Positions 57,131-64,000 of a DNA stretch of 64,000 nt are shown one piece after another. Positions within the stretch are counted from its first letter, which is position 1, and every line of letters begins with the position of its first letter. The position numbers and the translations under genes are program-made. Source of the DNA: Rubripirellula reticaptiva (GTDB lineage: Bacteria; Planctomycetota; Planctomycetia; Pirellulales; Pirellulaceae); assembly GCF_007860175.1 (NCBI RefSeq), contig NZ_SJPX01000001.1:372001-436000 (forward strand), read 5' to 3'. The notes under the pieces were generated by a model that saw only the letters and a list, made by a program, of their open reading frames with translations, made no database searches and was not told the origin of the DNA.

Positions 57131-58033
57131 TCAGTCAGTGTTTCCCGCGTCAATCAGCGTTCGAATCGTTGCTTCTAACTTAGATGTCCCACCAAACGTA
57201 AATCCGAGTTTCTGGATCTTGCTCGTGTCGATCTTGTTCTTCGCAACCTTCTCCGATCCCGAGATCACCGATTCGCTTTTCGAGAGACGCTTGGCAATCA
57301 TCGCGACTTCGTGCTCGCTGATCATGCGGTCACAGCAATTGTAGGTTTCGCCGTCAATGCGTTGGTCGGTTTCCAACAACAGTCGGATTGTGTCGACCAC
57401 GTCATCGACATGCACTGACTTGCTGCCGCCCGAGACGTCAACGCTGCGCCCCGCGATAATGGCTTGCACCAGCGAAAACCACTTAGAATCCGCGACCGGG
57501 TCGGCGGCGCCATAGATAGCCGTTGGCCGCACCGAACAACACGACAGTCGCTGTGAATGTCCGTAGGCGTGGATGAGCGTTTCGACCGATGCCTTGTAGG
57601 CTCCATAGATCGACCCGGGCCATAGCGGATGTGTCTCGTCGAGCGGATAGTTGATCGCGATTTTTTCGTGCACAGCACCCGACGAAACAAACACAAACCG
57701 GCGAACCGAATGAGACGTGGCCGCCTCGATCAACTGCAGTGAACCAATAACATTGGTTTGAAAGTACGCCGACGGATCGGCAGGCCAATCCATGAACCCG
57801 TCACTTGACCGATCCAGACCGGCATGCACGATCACATCCGATCGCTCAGCCAATTCAATCGCAGCATCTTGATCACCCAATCGGCCATTGATCCAGGTGA
57901 CTCCGCTAGATGCTGCATCGAGCTGCGAATTGGAATCGCGTCGCCATGCGATCACGGTATGCCCTTCGGCAACCACACGCTTGACAAACGCCTGACCAAG
58001 AAATCCCGTCGCGCCCGTCAATCCAATCTTCAT
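57131..58033 (-). CDS. NAD-dependent epimerase/dehydratase (extended SDR)
   Basis: 300 residues. The dinucleotide motif is TGATGFLGQAF. DVIVHAGLDRSSDG, FVFVSSGAVHE and YGAYKAS follow, the last being the catalytic YxxxK, then SVRPTAIYGAADP and VHVDDVVDTI. It is shorter than typical nucleotide-sugar epimerases and could be a nucleoside-diphosphate-sugar or flavonol-reductase-like enzyme; the substrate is unknown. ATG 58033 (MKIGLTGATG) is preferred over a GTG at 58039. It is not closely related to the epimerase at 45 kb. It is 122 bases downstream of the HAMP-like gene. Confidence 0.85.
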   Translation of the reverse strand: MKIGLTGATGFLGQAFVKRVVAEGHTVIAWRRDSNSQLDAASSGVTWINGRLGDQDAAIELAERSDVIVHAGLDRSSDGFMDWPADPSAYFQTNVIGSLQLIEAATSHSVRRFVFVSSGAVHEKIAINYPLDETHPLWPGSIYGAYKASVETLIHAYGHSQRLSCCSVRPTAIYGAADPVADSKWFSLVQAIIAGRSVDVSGGSKSVHVDDVVDTIRLLLETDQRIDGETYNCCDRMISEHEVAMIAKRLSKSESVISGSEKVAKNKIDTSKIQKLGFTFGGTSKLEATIRTLIDAGNTD

Positions 58034-58155
58034 CGTCACTCGCTTGCAATATTTGGCCCGAAATCATTTCGTCCCAATATGGCAGATCAAGCAGCCGATG
58101 AAGTAAGCCGACCTTGCAATTTTCCACACATGATCAACTTTGCCCCAATATCCAT

Positions 58156-58698
58156 TTAGCGGCTAGACATTGAAAAGAACTCATCGGCTTCTTCATTGTC
58201 CGCACTTAGCAATGCACCCGGCTTTGACACCGATGAACCTAACTGCGAACGAGCGATGGCCGATTCTTTGAATTCTCGCAACTCGATCAATTCATCACGA
58301 AGTTTGTTGAACACGCCTGCGAAGTCGGTCCAATAATCGCCGTCTCGAAAGGTCAATGGGAATTCGCTTTTACCATCGACCAAGCGTTGCATTTCGCGGC
58401 GAAGTCGAAAAATAGGGCCGGCAAATCGATTGGTCAATCGCAGCATGTCGTAGGCCACCAGTGGCGCCAACAAGATCAGTCCGGGTGCCCAATAGATCGC
58501 CTCGTCCATACACTTAACAATAGCGTCAGATAACGTCGCGTTTGTATTCGACATCGTTTCGGCAAAGACCAAAATCACGATGAAGTAGACTGCACAGGCG
58601 ACGCTATAAAGTGCTGTTCGCTGAAGCAGTGTTCCTTGAACATGCCGATCGATGAGCAGTTGTTGACGGAGAAACGCTGGCCGATTGTCAGTATCCAT
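58156..58698 (-). CDS. Membrane protein with HAMP-like helices, coupled to the Flp pilin gene
   Basis: 180 residues. Two membrane helices (ALYSVACAVYFIVILVFAET and AIYWAPGLILLAPLVAYDML) flank a short periplasmic loop. The cytoplasmic part resembles a HAMP linker plus helix: GPIFRLRREMQRLVDG, FRDGDYWTDFAGVFNKLRDE, then a Ser-rich tail. No kinase, cyclase or methyl-accepting domain follows. The ATG shares one base with the pilin stop (TAATG, 58696-58700), so it is probably co-translated with the pilin. It may sense or regulate pilus assembly, which is inference from context. Confidence 0.75.
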   Translation of the reverse strand: MDTDNRPAFLRQQLLIDRHVQGTLLQRTALYSVACAVYFIVILVFAETMSNTNATLSDAIVKCMDEAIYWAPGLILLAPLVAYDMLRLTNRFAGPIFRLRREMQRLVDGKSEFPLTFRDGDYWTDFAGVFNKLRDELIELREFKESAIARSQLGSSVSKPGALLSADNEEADEFFSMSSR

Positions 58699-58892
58699 TA
58701 GTTGCCGATCGCTCCTGCGATTGCTTCGCCCGACGCGTCAAAACTCTCTTTTGTCGAATTCGCAAGAAAACTGACGGACGCAGCGCAAACGCCAATGATC
58801 ATCGCGAGCATAATCGCGTATTCGACAGCCGTCGTGCCATCTTCTTCGAAAATGAACTCGGCAATGGTTTGAAGGGATTTGCCCTGAAGCAT
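58698..58892 (-). CDS. Flp/Fap-type (type IVb) pilin
   Basis: 64 residues with the Flp pilin signature: a short basic leader, EEDGTTAVEYAIMLAMIIGV with the conserved Gly-x-x-x-x-Glu-Tyr (processing expected after the Gly, E at +5), then a hydrophobic helix and a small C-terminus. Flp pilins build tad-type adhesive pili. No tad secretion genes (cpaA-F, tadZ) are present in the window, so the machinery must be elsewhere. It overlaps the HAMP-like gene by one base. Confidence 0.9.
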   Translation of the reverse strand: MLQGKSLQTIAEFIFEEDGTTAVEYAIMLAMIIGVCAASVSFLANSTKESFDASGEAIAGAIGN

Positions 58893-59227
58893 GGTCAGAC
58901 CGATCGGGGTTGTATTGAACCGATGTTAGACGAGTGACCCACCAGTTTTAAGACCGATGGCATGTGACTAATAAAACCGTAGTGCGCTTTGCGACGTAGA
59001 GACGGCAGACACTTGCAAAACCGCGTCCTCAAAACGGGGGCGAACCCTGCTTTTCCCGGTTTTAACGGAATTAACGATTCTCGAGGCTAGTTAAACCTTG
59101 CATGACGACCGCGATCGTCTTTGCTAACCTATCTCGTAAATCTATGTCGCTAAGTGATGCCGACTGGTCGTGATTTAGCCCAGCGGCAACTTTTTCCACC
59201 ATTTCTAACTCGATCTCGCCCCTTTCC
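58893..59227. other. Intergenic region between the Flp pilin and the ABC permease
   Basis: About 335 bases between divergent genes. It must hold the pilin promoter (reverse strand) and probably the permease promoter. It contains a low-confidence small reverse-strand frame (59071-59229, listed) and an AAAACGGGGG...CCCGGTTTT imperfect hairpin at about 59030-59067. No clear -10/-35 was assigned. Confidence 0.5.
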
Positions 59228-59229
59228 AT
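59071..59229 (-). CDS. Possible small protein, 52 aa
   Basis: A reverse-strand frame starting at ATG 59229 reads MERGEIELEMVEKVAAGLNH, then DLRDRLAKTIAVVMQGLTSL. It is helical, with amphipathic spacing, and its start codon overlaps that of the plus-strand permease in a CATG palindrome (59227-59230). The frame also extends antisense into the permease gene. There is no family match; coding is unproven. Confidence 0.25.
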   Translation of the reverse strand: MERGEIELEMVEKVAAGLNHDQSASLSDIDLRDRLAKTIAVVMQGLTSLENR

Positions 59230-61000
59230 GCTCGGACCAATTTTCACCCGCGAAGCGACTGTGGTACCGAAACGTCCCAAGACGTATTTGGCTCGTGCGG
59301 TGTACGTGCTATCGCTATTCCTGCTGCTCTGCACAGGCTATTTGGTGCTGGATGGTTCGCGGTCGTTGGGCAACAGCGGCGATGCGGCGCGGTTCGGCGG
59401 TTGGATGTTCACGCTGCTGGCGCCTTTGCAGTTGTTGGTGCTCTCCAGTATCGCAGCCGTGGGCGCAGCTAGTAGCGTGGCACAAGAAAAGGACCGCCGA
59501 ACGCTAATTCTGCTGCTGCTAACCCGGCTATCTGGTTTCGAGGTGGTTGCCGGCAAGATGGCCGCTACACTCCTGACGCCGCTCTCGATGCTGCTGTGCA
59601 GCCTGCCACTGTTTTTGTGCCTACCGCTGTTAGGGGGAGTTTCCCCGAGGCAAGTGATGGGCGTTTACGCAGTCACGGCAGCTTCGATTCTGCTGGCCGC
59701 TAGCGTTGGCACCTTGATGGGAATGTGGCGAGAGAAAACGTTCCAAGCGATCGCGTTAACAGTGCTGGGGTTGCTGATGTACATCGGCCTTGGCGAGATC
59801 GTGTCCGAATCAGTCTCGACACTCCCCGAAACTGCCAAGCTCGCGATCAGCGCCCCTCGCGCACTTGCCGCGGCGGCATCGCCCATGGCCAGCTTATCTA
59901 ACGAAACCGCCGCTGGTGTGCTGGGGTTCGTGATCGTGACCACCGGTTTGGCCCTGATCGTGCTTGCGATCGGCGTGATCAAGGTTCGTGTTTGGAACCC
60001 GTCGCGTGAAGTCCGCATGCGTGCGCCGGAACCTGAATCTTCCGACGAAGCACTTCATGCATCGGCGCCGGCAAGCTGGAAAGTTCGCGCGCCGCGACCG
60101 GTCTGGGACAATCCAATTCTGTGGCGAGAAGTACGCACGTGGGCCTACGGCCGAAAAGTGTTGGTGATTCGAGTCGCGTTTGTCTTGCTGTTTCTATTGG
60201 TCGCCGCCGTGCTGTACTTACAAATTCAAGATGGCGTCGCGATGGAATCGGGTGGACGGATCGGACGCGCCCTGCCATCGGTGACGTTACCACTGGTTGC
60301 GATCGGTGTGATCAGTTTGGTCTTGGTCAACGCGCTGGCAGTCACATCGGTTACGGGCGAGCGAGACGGACTGGCGATCGACTTGTTGCTGGTCACCGAT
60401 CTAAGCCCAGCCGAATTTGTTTTCGGCAAACTGCTGGGCGTGATGTATGTGGCCAAAGAAATGATTCTGTTGCCAATGGTTTTGGTCATCTACTTGGCTG
60501 CCAACGGTGTGCTGACAATCGAGAACACGGTGTACGTGATTCTGGGTTCGATCATCTTGTACGTGTTTGTGGCAATGCTCGGAATTCACTCGGGGCTGAA
60601 CTACGTGGCCGGCCGCAGCGCAACGCTGGCCAGTTTGGGAACTGTCTTCTTTTTATGCGTCGGCATCGCCGTTTGCATGACGATCATGGTCAGTTTCCGC
60701 GGCGCATTCCAGCTTCAGTTGGCACCATTCTTGGTGATGATTTTGGGTGGCGGCGCAGCACTTTTTGCGGCACTGGGATGGCGAAACCCATCGTCCGCGA
60801 TCTTCATGGCTTCGTTCGGTCTGCCGCTAGTCACGTTCTATGCGATCACTCAGTTTTTGCTGCAAACGGACCACTTGTATGTCTTCTTTGCCATGCTGGT
60901 TGGATACTGCTTCACGACCGCCGCCATGATGATTCCTGCACTCAGCGAGTTCGATGTTTCGCTGGAACGCGACCGCGCCGCAGCCGGAGACGCAGCTTGA
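59228..61000 (+). CDS. ABC-2 type transporter permease, two-half fusion
   Basis: 590-residue membrane protein with about 12 helices in two similar halves. Each half begins with a short cytoplasmic segment (IFTREATVVPKRPKTYLARA; NPILWREVRTWAYGRKVLVI), then a helix, and carries a conserved loop (VAQEKDRRTLILLLLTRLSG; VTGERDGLAIDLLLVTDLSP). That E-(K/R)-(D/E) ...LLL...LS pattern is typical of ABC-2 permeases. The ATP-binding subunit is not adjacent in this window. The stop overlaps the TTG start of the next gene (TTGA), so the permease is coupled to two CNNM/DUF21 genes. Confidence 0.88.
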   Translation: MLGPIFTREATVVPKRPKTYLARAVYVLSLFLLLCTGYLVLDGSRSLGNSGDAARFGGWMFTLLAPLQLLVLSSIAAVGAASSVAQEKDRRTLILLLLTRLSGFEVVAGKMAATLLTPLSMLLCSLPLFLCLPLLGGVSPRQVMGVYAVTAASILLAASVGTLMGMWREKTFQAIALTVLGLLMYIGLGEIVSESVSTLPETAKLAISAPRALAAAASPMASLSNETAAGVLGFVIVTTGLALIVLAIGVIKVRVWNPSREVRMRAPEPESSDEALHASAPASWKVRAPRPVWDNPILWREVRTWAYGRKVLVIRVAFVLLFLLVAAVLYLQIQDGVAMESGGRIGRALPSVTLPLVAIGVISLVLVNALAVTSVTGERDGLAIDLLLVTDLSPAEFVFGKLLGVMYVAKEMILLPMVLVIYLAANGVLTIENTVYVILGSIILYVFVAMLGIHSGLNYVAGRSATLASLGTVFFLCVGIAVCMTIMVSFRGAFQLQLAPFLVMILGGGAALFAALGWRNPSSAIFMASFGLPLVTFYAITQFLLQTDHLYVFFAMLVGYCFTTAAMMIPALSEFDVSLERDRAAAGDAA

Positions 61001-62277
61001 GTGCGATCATCGATCTTTGGCCATGGCTGATTTCGATGGCGGTGCTGATCGTTCTAAGCGCACTTTTCAGTGGCAGCGAAGCGGCGCTTTTTTCCTTGAC
61101 GCCGCGCAGTCGCAAAAGCCTGGTGCGTGCCGGAATCGGCGGCCGTATCGCAGCAGGACTGCTAGAAAATCCTGAACGATTGCTGTCGGCAATCCTGTTC
61201 TGGAATCTGCTAATCAACATGACCTACTTTGCAATCGCTGCGATCGTTGGCGGAAAGTTGGAACATCACCCGGCCGCTGGCCACTCGTTTGCGATTGCGT
61301 TTACCGTCGCATCGCTGATGACGATCATCTTCTTCAGCGAGATGCTGCCCAAAAGCTTGGCCGTGCTCGCACCGTTGCGGCTATCGGTCCTGATTGGCCC
61401 GCCGTTGTTGTTAGCCGTTCGGGTCGTCAGCCCTGCCCTGCCCCTCGTCGCAGTTACCAACCAAGCGGCCAGCCGACTAATCTGGCCTTCCTTTGAACCC
61501 GAGCCGGAAATCGATCTAGCAGATATCGAACGGGCAATCGAGCTCGGAACCGATGATGCCGCACTGTTGCAGCGAGAACGAATGGCATTGCGGGGATTGG
61601 TCGAAATTGCCGAAACTCGAGTCAATGAACTGATGCGACCGCGCAGCCGCCTTTGGTTGTGCAACGATCTTTCCGACCGCAACGCGATCATCGAACAACC
61701 ACTGCACAGCAACTATTTGATGCTCGTCGACAATGACGAAATGATCATCAAATCAATCGGCGTGCGAATGTTGCGTCCCAGCCATTTGGACGACCTTGTC
61801 AGCTTTGCCGAACCCGTCATCTATGTGCCCTGGTCGGCATACGTATCGCAAGTCCTTGACCTACTCAACGAAGAAGATCGCAGTGTCGCCGTGGTCGTCA
61901 ATGAGTTTGGCGAGTTCGTCGGCGCGGTCACTATCGATGACATCCTGCGCCGTGTTCTGGCCCCGCGCCACGACGAAGGTTTCCTAAGCGAATCGTCTGT
62001 CCAGGAGATCGAACCCGGCCGCTATCGAGTTTGGGGGTCCGTCAGTGTCCGATCACTTTCCAAACGCTTGGATATCGACGTCAACTGCGAAGGCGTAACC
62101 ACAATTGCCGGTTATATTGGACGACAAAACGAACGCGTCCCGCGTCCCGGTGATACGGCACCGATGGATCGATTCACGCTGTCAGTCGTCGAACAAGAAG
62201 ACGAAGGCGTCTGGATTGAAGTGCTTGATGGTAATCGCAGCGAACCGGGCGACCGAGACGACGAGGCGACCACATGA
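60997..62277 (+). CDS. CNNM/CorC-type transporter (DUF21 + CBS pair + CorC_HlyC)
   Basis: 426 residues from TTG 60997, overlapping the permease stop; the frame runs further upstream only as a shadow of the permease. The DUF21 membrane domain has FSGSEAALFSLTPRSRKSL and LFWNLLINMTYFAIAAIVGG, with SEMLPKSLAVLAP. A CBS pair follows (ETRVNELMRPRSRLWL; VLDLLNEEDRSVAVVVNEFG), then the CorC_HlyC domain (VQEIEPGRYRVWGSVSVRSL). The family includes Mg2+/Co2+ exporters, so divalent-cation transport is the best guess. Its stop overlaps the next ATG (ATGA). Confidence 0.9.
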   Translation: MSAIIDLWPWLISMAVLIVLSALFSGSEAALFSLTPRSRKSLVRAGIGGRIAAGLLENPERLLSAILFWNLLINMTYFAIAAIVGGKLEHHPAAGHSFAIAFTVASLMTIIFFSEMLPKSLAVLAPLRLSVLIGPPLLLAVRVVSPALPLVAVTNQAASRLIWPSFEPEPEIDLADIERAIELGTDDAALLQRERMALRGLVEIAETRVNELMRPRSRLWLCNDLSDRNAIIEQPLHSNYLMLVDNDEMIIKSIGVRMLRPSHLDDLVSFAEPVIYVPWSAYVSQVLDLLNEEDRSVAVVVNEFGEFVGAVTIDDILRRVLAPRHDEGFLSESSVQEIEPGRYRVWGSVSVRSLSKRLDIDVNCEGVTTIAGYIGRQNERVPRPGDTAPMDRFTLSVVEQEDEGVWIEVLDGNRSEPGDRDDEATT

Positions 62278-63215
62278 TCCTGGCGTGTGTGTTGTTTCTG
62301 ATCGGTTTATCGCTGAGCGCATTCTTTAGCGGTACCGAAACAGGACTCTACCGAGTGTCGCGGACGCGATTGGTCCTGGACGGGCTAAGCGGCTCGATGG
62401 CGGCACGTGGGATCATTTGGTTACTAAACCACCCCGCTATTTTTGTCGCCACGACCTTGGTCGGCAACAATTTGGCCAACTACCTAACGTCATTGGCAAT
62501 CGTGATGGCGGTCGCGTCTCTGTTTGGTGTCGGTTCAAGCGTTGAACTGATTGGCCCCATGCTGATGACGCCGATCGTGTTCGTGTTTGGTGAACTGTTG
62601 CCGAAATATCTTTTCTATCACGCACCGTACCGAATGATCACCGCGACGCGGCCATTGCTGTTGGGCACGGCAGTGCTGTTCGCGCCCGTTTCGATCTTGC
62701 TGGGACTGTTGGGGCAATTGCTACAAAAGATTACTGGCCAGACACCGTTTCGATTGCGACTCGCAATGGCTCGCGGCGAATTGGATCAAATCCTGCGCGA
62801 CGGCCACGAAGCTGGAATTCTAGCCGCTGGCCAACGATCACTTGCGCAACGGCTTTTCGAAGTCGGCAACCAGACGGCGATGTCATTTGGTGTCGCAGCC
62901 GATCGTTTAGCGATCGTTACCGCGCCCGTTGATGTTGACGAAGCCCGTCGTCAAGCACGCCGCCGCAATCACCCAATCGTCTTGGTCAAACGAGGCACAC
63001 AAATCATCGGCTTCTTGTGGTACGCGGACCTCTGCGCTGGTGAACCTAGCCTCGAACTTGGCCCCGCGATTCGCGGCAAAGTGAGCGATCGCCATCTCAA
63101 CATTCTGCTAAGGCTCTATGACGCCGCCAGCGATGTTGCGGTTCTGTATGACGAACACAATCGAGTTCGATGCGTTGTCACTCGGCGGCAATTGCTGCAG
63201 CCGCTAATCAAGTAG
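62274..63215 (+). CDS. DUF21 membrane protein with shortened CBS region, paralogue of the preceding gene
   Basis: 313 residues. The DUF21 hallmark is SAFFSGTETGLYRVSRTRLV, then VATTLVGNNLANYLTSLAI and FVFGELLPKYLFYHAPYR. Only a reduced CBS-like part follows (HPIVLVKRGTQIIGFLWYAD and DVAVLYDEHNRVRCVVTRRQ), and the CorC_HlyC domain is absent. The ATG overlaps the upstream stop by four bases, so both are made together and may form a heteromer. It ends nine bases before the stop of the convergent 105-residue gene. Confidence 0.88.
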   Translation: MILACVLFLIGLSLSAFFSGTETGLYRVSRTRLVLDGLSGSMAARGIIWLLNHPAIFVATTLVGNNLANYLTSLAIVMAVASLFGVGSSVELIGPMLMTPIVFVFGELLPKYLFYHAPYRMITATRPLLLGTAVLFAPVSILLGLLGQLLQKITGQTPFRLRLAMARGELDQILRDGHEAGILAAGQRSLAQRLFEVGNQTAMSFGVAADRLAIVTAPVDVDEARRQARRRNHPIVLVKRGTQIIGFLWYADLCAGEPSLELGPAIRGKVSDRHLNILLRLYDAASDVAVLYDEHNRVRCVVTRRQLLQPLIK

Positions 63216-63224
63216 AAGTCGCGT

Positions 63225-63542
63225 TTACGATTTCGAGTAACCTAAACTCGTCATCACGTCTAACATTTCATCGCATGTCAGATAGCGACGATGATGCTCA
63301 ATTTTGTACTGGTCGATAGCCAAAGCGAGTTCTCGTCCATCGTCGGTCAGCCCCGCATGCGAGCTCCCGAATTGACGTCGCTCGCTTCGCCCGGGAACAT
63401 TAGCGGCAAGCGTCCGGCGGTCAACGAAACTGTCCGAAGACGCGTCGCCTGAACCATGTGCCGACGGCTGCGGGCTTGGTGTGCTGACAACAAACGAGTT
63501 TTCAGGACTAGGTGAGTTACTGGGATAGCTTGACAATGACAT
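63225..63542 (-). CDS. Small conserved hypothetical protein
   Basis: 105 residues. The first half is Ser/Pro-rich and disordered (SSYPSNSPSPENSFVV, GSGDASSDSF). The second half is a compact helical domain: LTDDGRELALAIDQYKIEHH followed by RRYLTCDEMLDVMTSLGYSK. That pattern (AIDxYKxxHxRR...EML.V..SLGY) recurs, to my recollection, in other planctomycete hypotheticals. No enzyme motif is visible. ATG 63542; the gene is convergent with the DUF21 gene. Function unknown. Confidence 0.7.
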   Translation of the reverse strand: MSLSSYPSNSPSPENSFVVSTPSPQPSAHGSGDASSDSFVDRRTLAANVPGRSERRQFGSSHAGLTDDGRELALAIDQYKIEHHRRYLTCDEMLDVMTSLGYSKS

Positions 63543-63684
63543 AGGTTAGCTCGGCGCAGAGAAAGACTGTCGGATTCAGCCCGTGCGGTTTCTTCCACTC
63601 AAACCCTACGTCATAAAGCACCGACGCGCCGGGAAACTAGATTTCTTTCCTGGTTTGCAGCGATCAAAATCGTCGCAACCGTCA

Positions 63685-64000
63685 CTATCGCAACTGAACG
63701 CCAGGCGTCGAACTGGGACGAGGCTCACTGGCCATCCGTTGCTGGACATCCTGCAGTTGCAAAATTCGCTGACCTTGGTCGTATGACATCGTGCCCAACC
63801 GAGTGGCCGAAGCAAGCGAGTCGCGGGCAACTTCGATCTCGCCGCCCTCCAAAGCGAGCGCCGCAATTTCCAAATGCGGTGCCGCATCGTCTGGATTCTT
63901 CGCCGATGCCCGCACAAAGCACCGTAGCGCTTCATCGGAACGTCCGAGTTGTCGCATCGCGATGCCTTGCAGCATGTCGACCTTCGCCGGCGCAGCTTCG
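63685..64000 (-). CDS. TPR protein, N-terminus beyond the window edge
   Basis: The reverse strand is open from base 64000 to a stop at 63685, so only the last 104 residues are in the window. They contain TPR-like pairs of helices: VDMLQGIAMRQLGRSDEALR, CFVRASAKNPDDAAPHLEIA and LALEGGEIEVARDSLASATR. A Gln-rich tail follows (QRILQLQDVQQRM, ending SSTPGVQLR). The ATG at 63975 is internal because the repeat pattern continues upstream of it. Protein-protein interaction role only. The 140 bases between this gene and the 105-residue gene hold nothing recognisable. Confidence 0.8.
   Translation of the reverse strand, partial: EAAPAKVDMLQGIAMRQLGRSDEALRCFVRASAKNPDDAAPHLEIAALALEGGEIEVARDSLASATRLGTMSYDQGQRILQLQDVQQRMASEPRPSSTPGVQLR

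Noticed and set aside
60121-60996. N-terminal extension of the CNNM frame by 292 residues
   Set aside because: It overlaps the permease gene in another frame and reads as low-quality Arg/Gly-rich sequence; the family N-terminus begins at TTG 60997.

Overview
The window looks like a chromosomal segment of a marine planctomycete of the Pirellulaceae (Rhodopirellula-like). The basis is: secreted giant proteins carrying a short Arg-rich N-terminal motif of the L-E-x-R-x-L-L-A type together with dockerin-like calcium-binding repeats; the three-gene squalene route hpnC-hpnD-hpnE; a degenerate J-domain membrane protein; DUF1844, Flp-pilin and LPS (KdsB) genes; and mixed use of ATG, GTG and TTG starts with poor Shine-Dalgarno sites. 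The species cannot be named from the sequence alone. I saw no rRNA, tRNA, CRISPR array, insertion sequence or prophage.

Layout. 0-8 kb is housekeeping: a truncated unknown gene, ispH, the divergent hpnCDE block that turns farnesyl diphosphate into squalene, a glycyl-tRNA synthetase and a TPR lipoprotein. 8.4-31.9 kb is an extracellular-protein island on the plus strand: a 5371-residue protein with an inactivated metalloprotease-like site, beta-helix, PPC-like, GEVED and dockerin modules; an 877-residue dockerin metalloprotease with an intact zinc site; and a 1399-residue protein with five Calx-beta units at an exact 351-bp period. Two convincing intrinsic terminators close the first and third genes.

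32-37 kb holds pyruvate kinase, a short-chain dehydrogenase, xylose isomerase and a bacterial Dnmt2-type (tRNA C38-like) cytosine-5 methyltransferase. 37.2-44.7 kb is a minus-strand operon coding for a long periplasmic TPR protein, ExbB, ExbD and a three-helix membrane protein with a Pro-rich spacer and an alpha/alpha-toroid. I read this as an unusual ExbBD-energised envelope machine with a non-TonB effector. It is the best candidate here for an undescribed system.

45-54.6 kb carries a sugar-nucleotide epimerase, a DinB protein, a J-domain-like membrane protein, a voltage-sensor protein without a pore, DUF1844, CTP synthase, a secreted cyclophilin-dockerin fusion and KdsB. CTP synthase makes the CTP that KdsB consumes, and the cyclophilin fusion sits between them. 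54.7-64 kb holds a sodium-solute symporter, what looks like a frame-broken gene, a second epimerase, an Flp pilin/HAMP-like pair, an operon of an ABC-2 permease with two CNNM/DUF21 proteins, a small conserved hypothetical protein and the end of a TPR gene.

Many neighbours are translationally coupled through four-base NTGA overlaps (TTGA, GTGA, ATGA), which also fixes several otherwise ambiguous starts.
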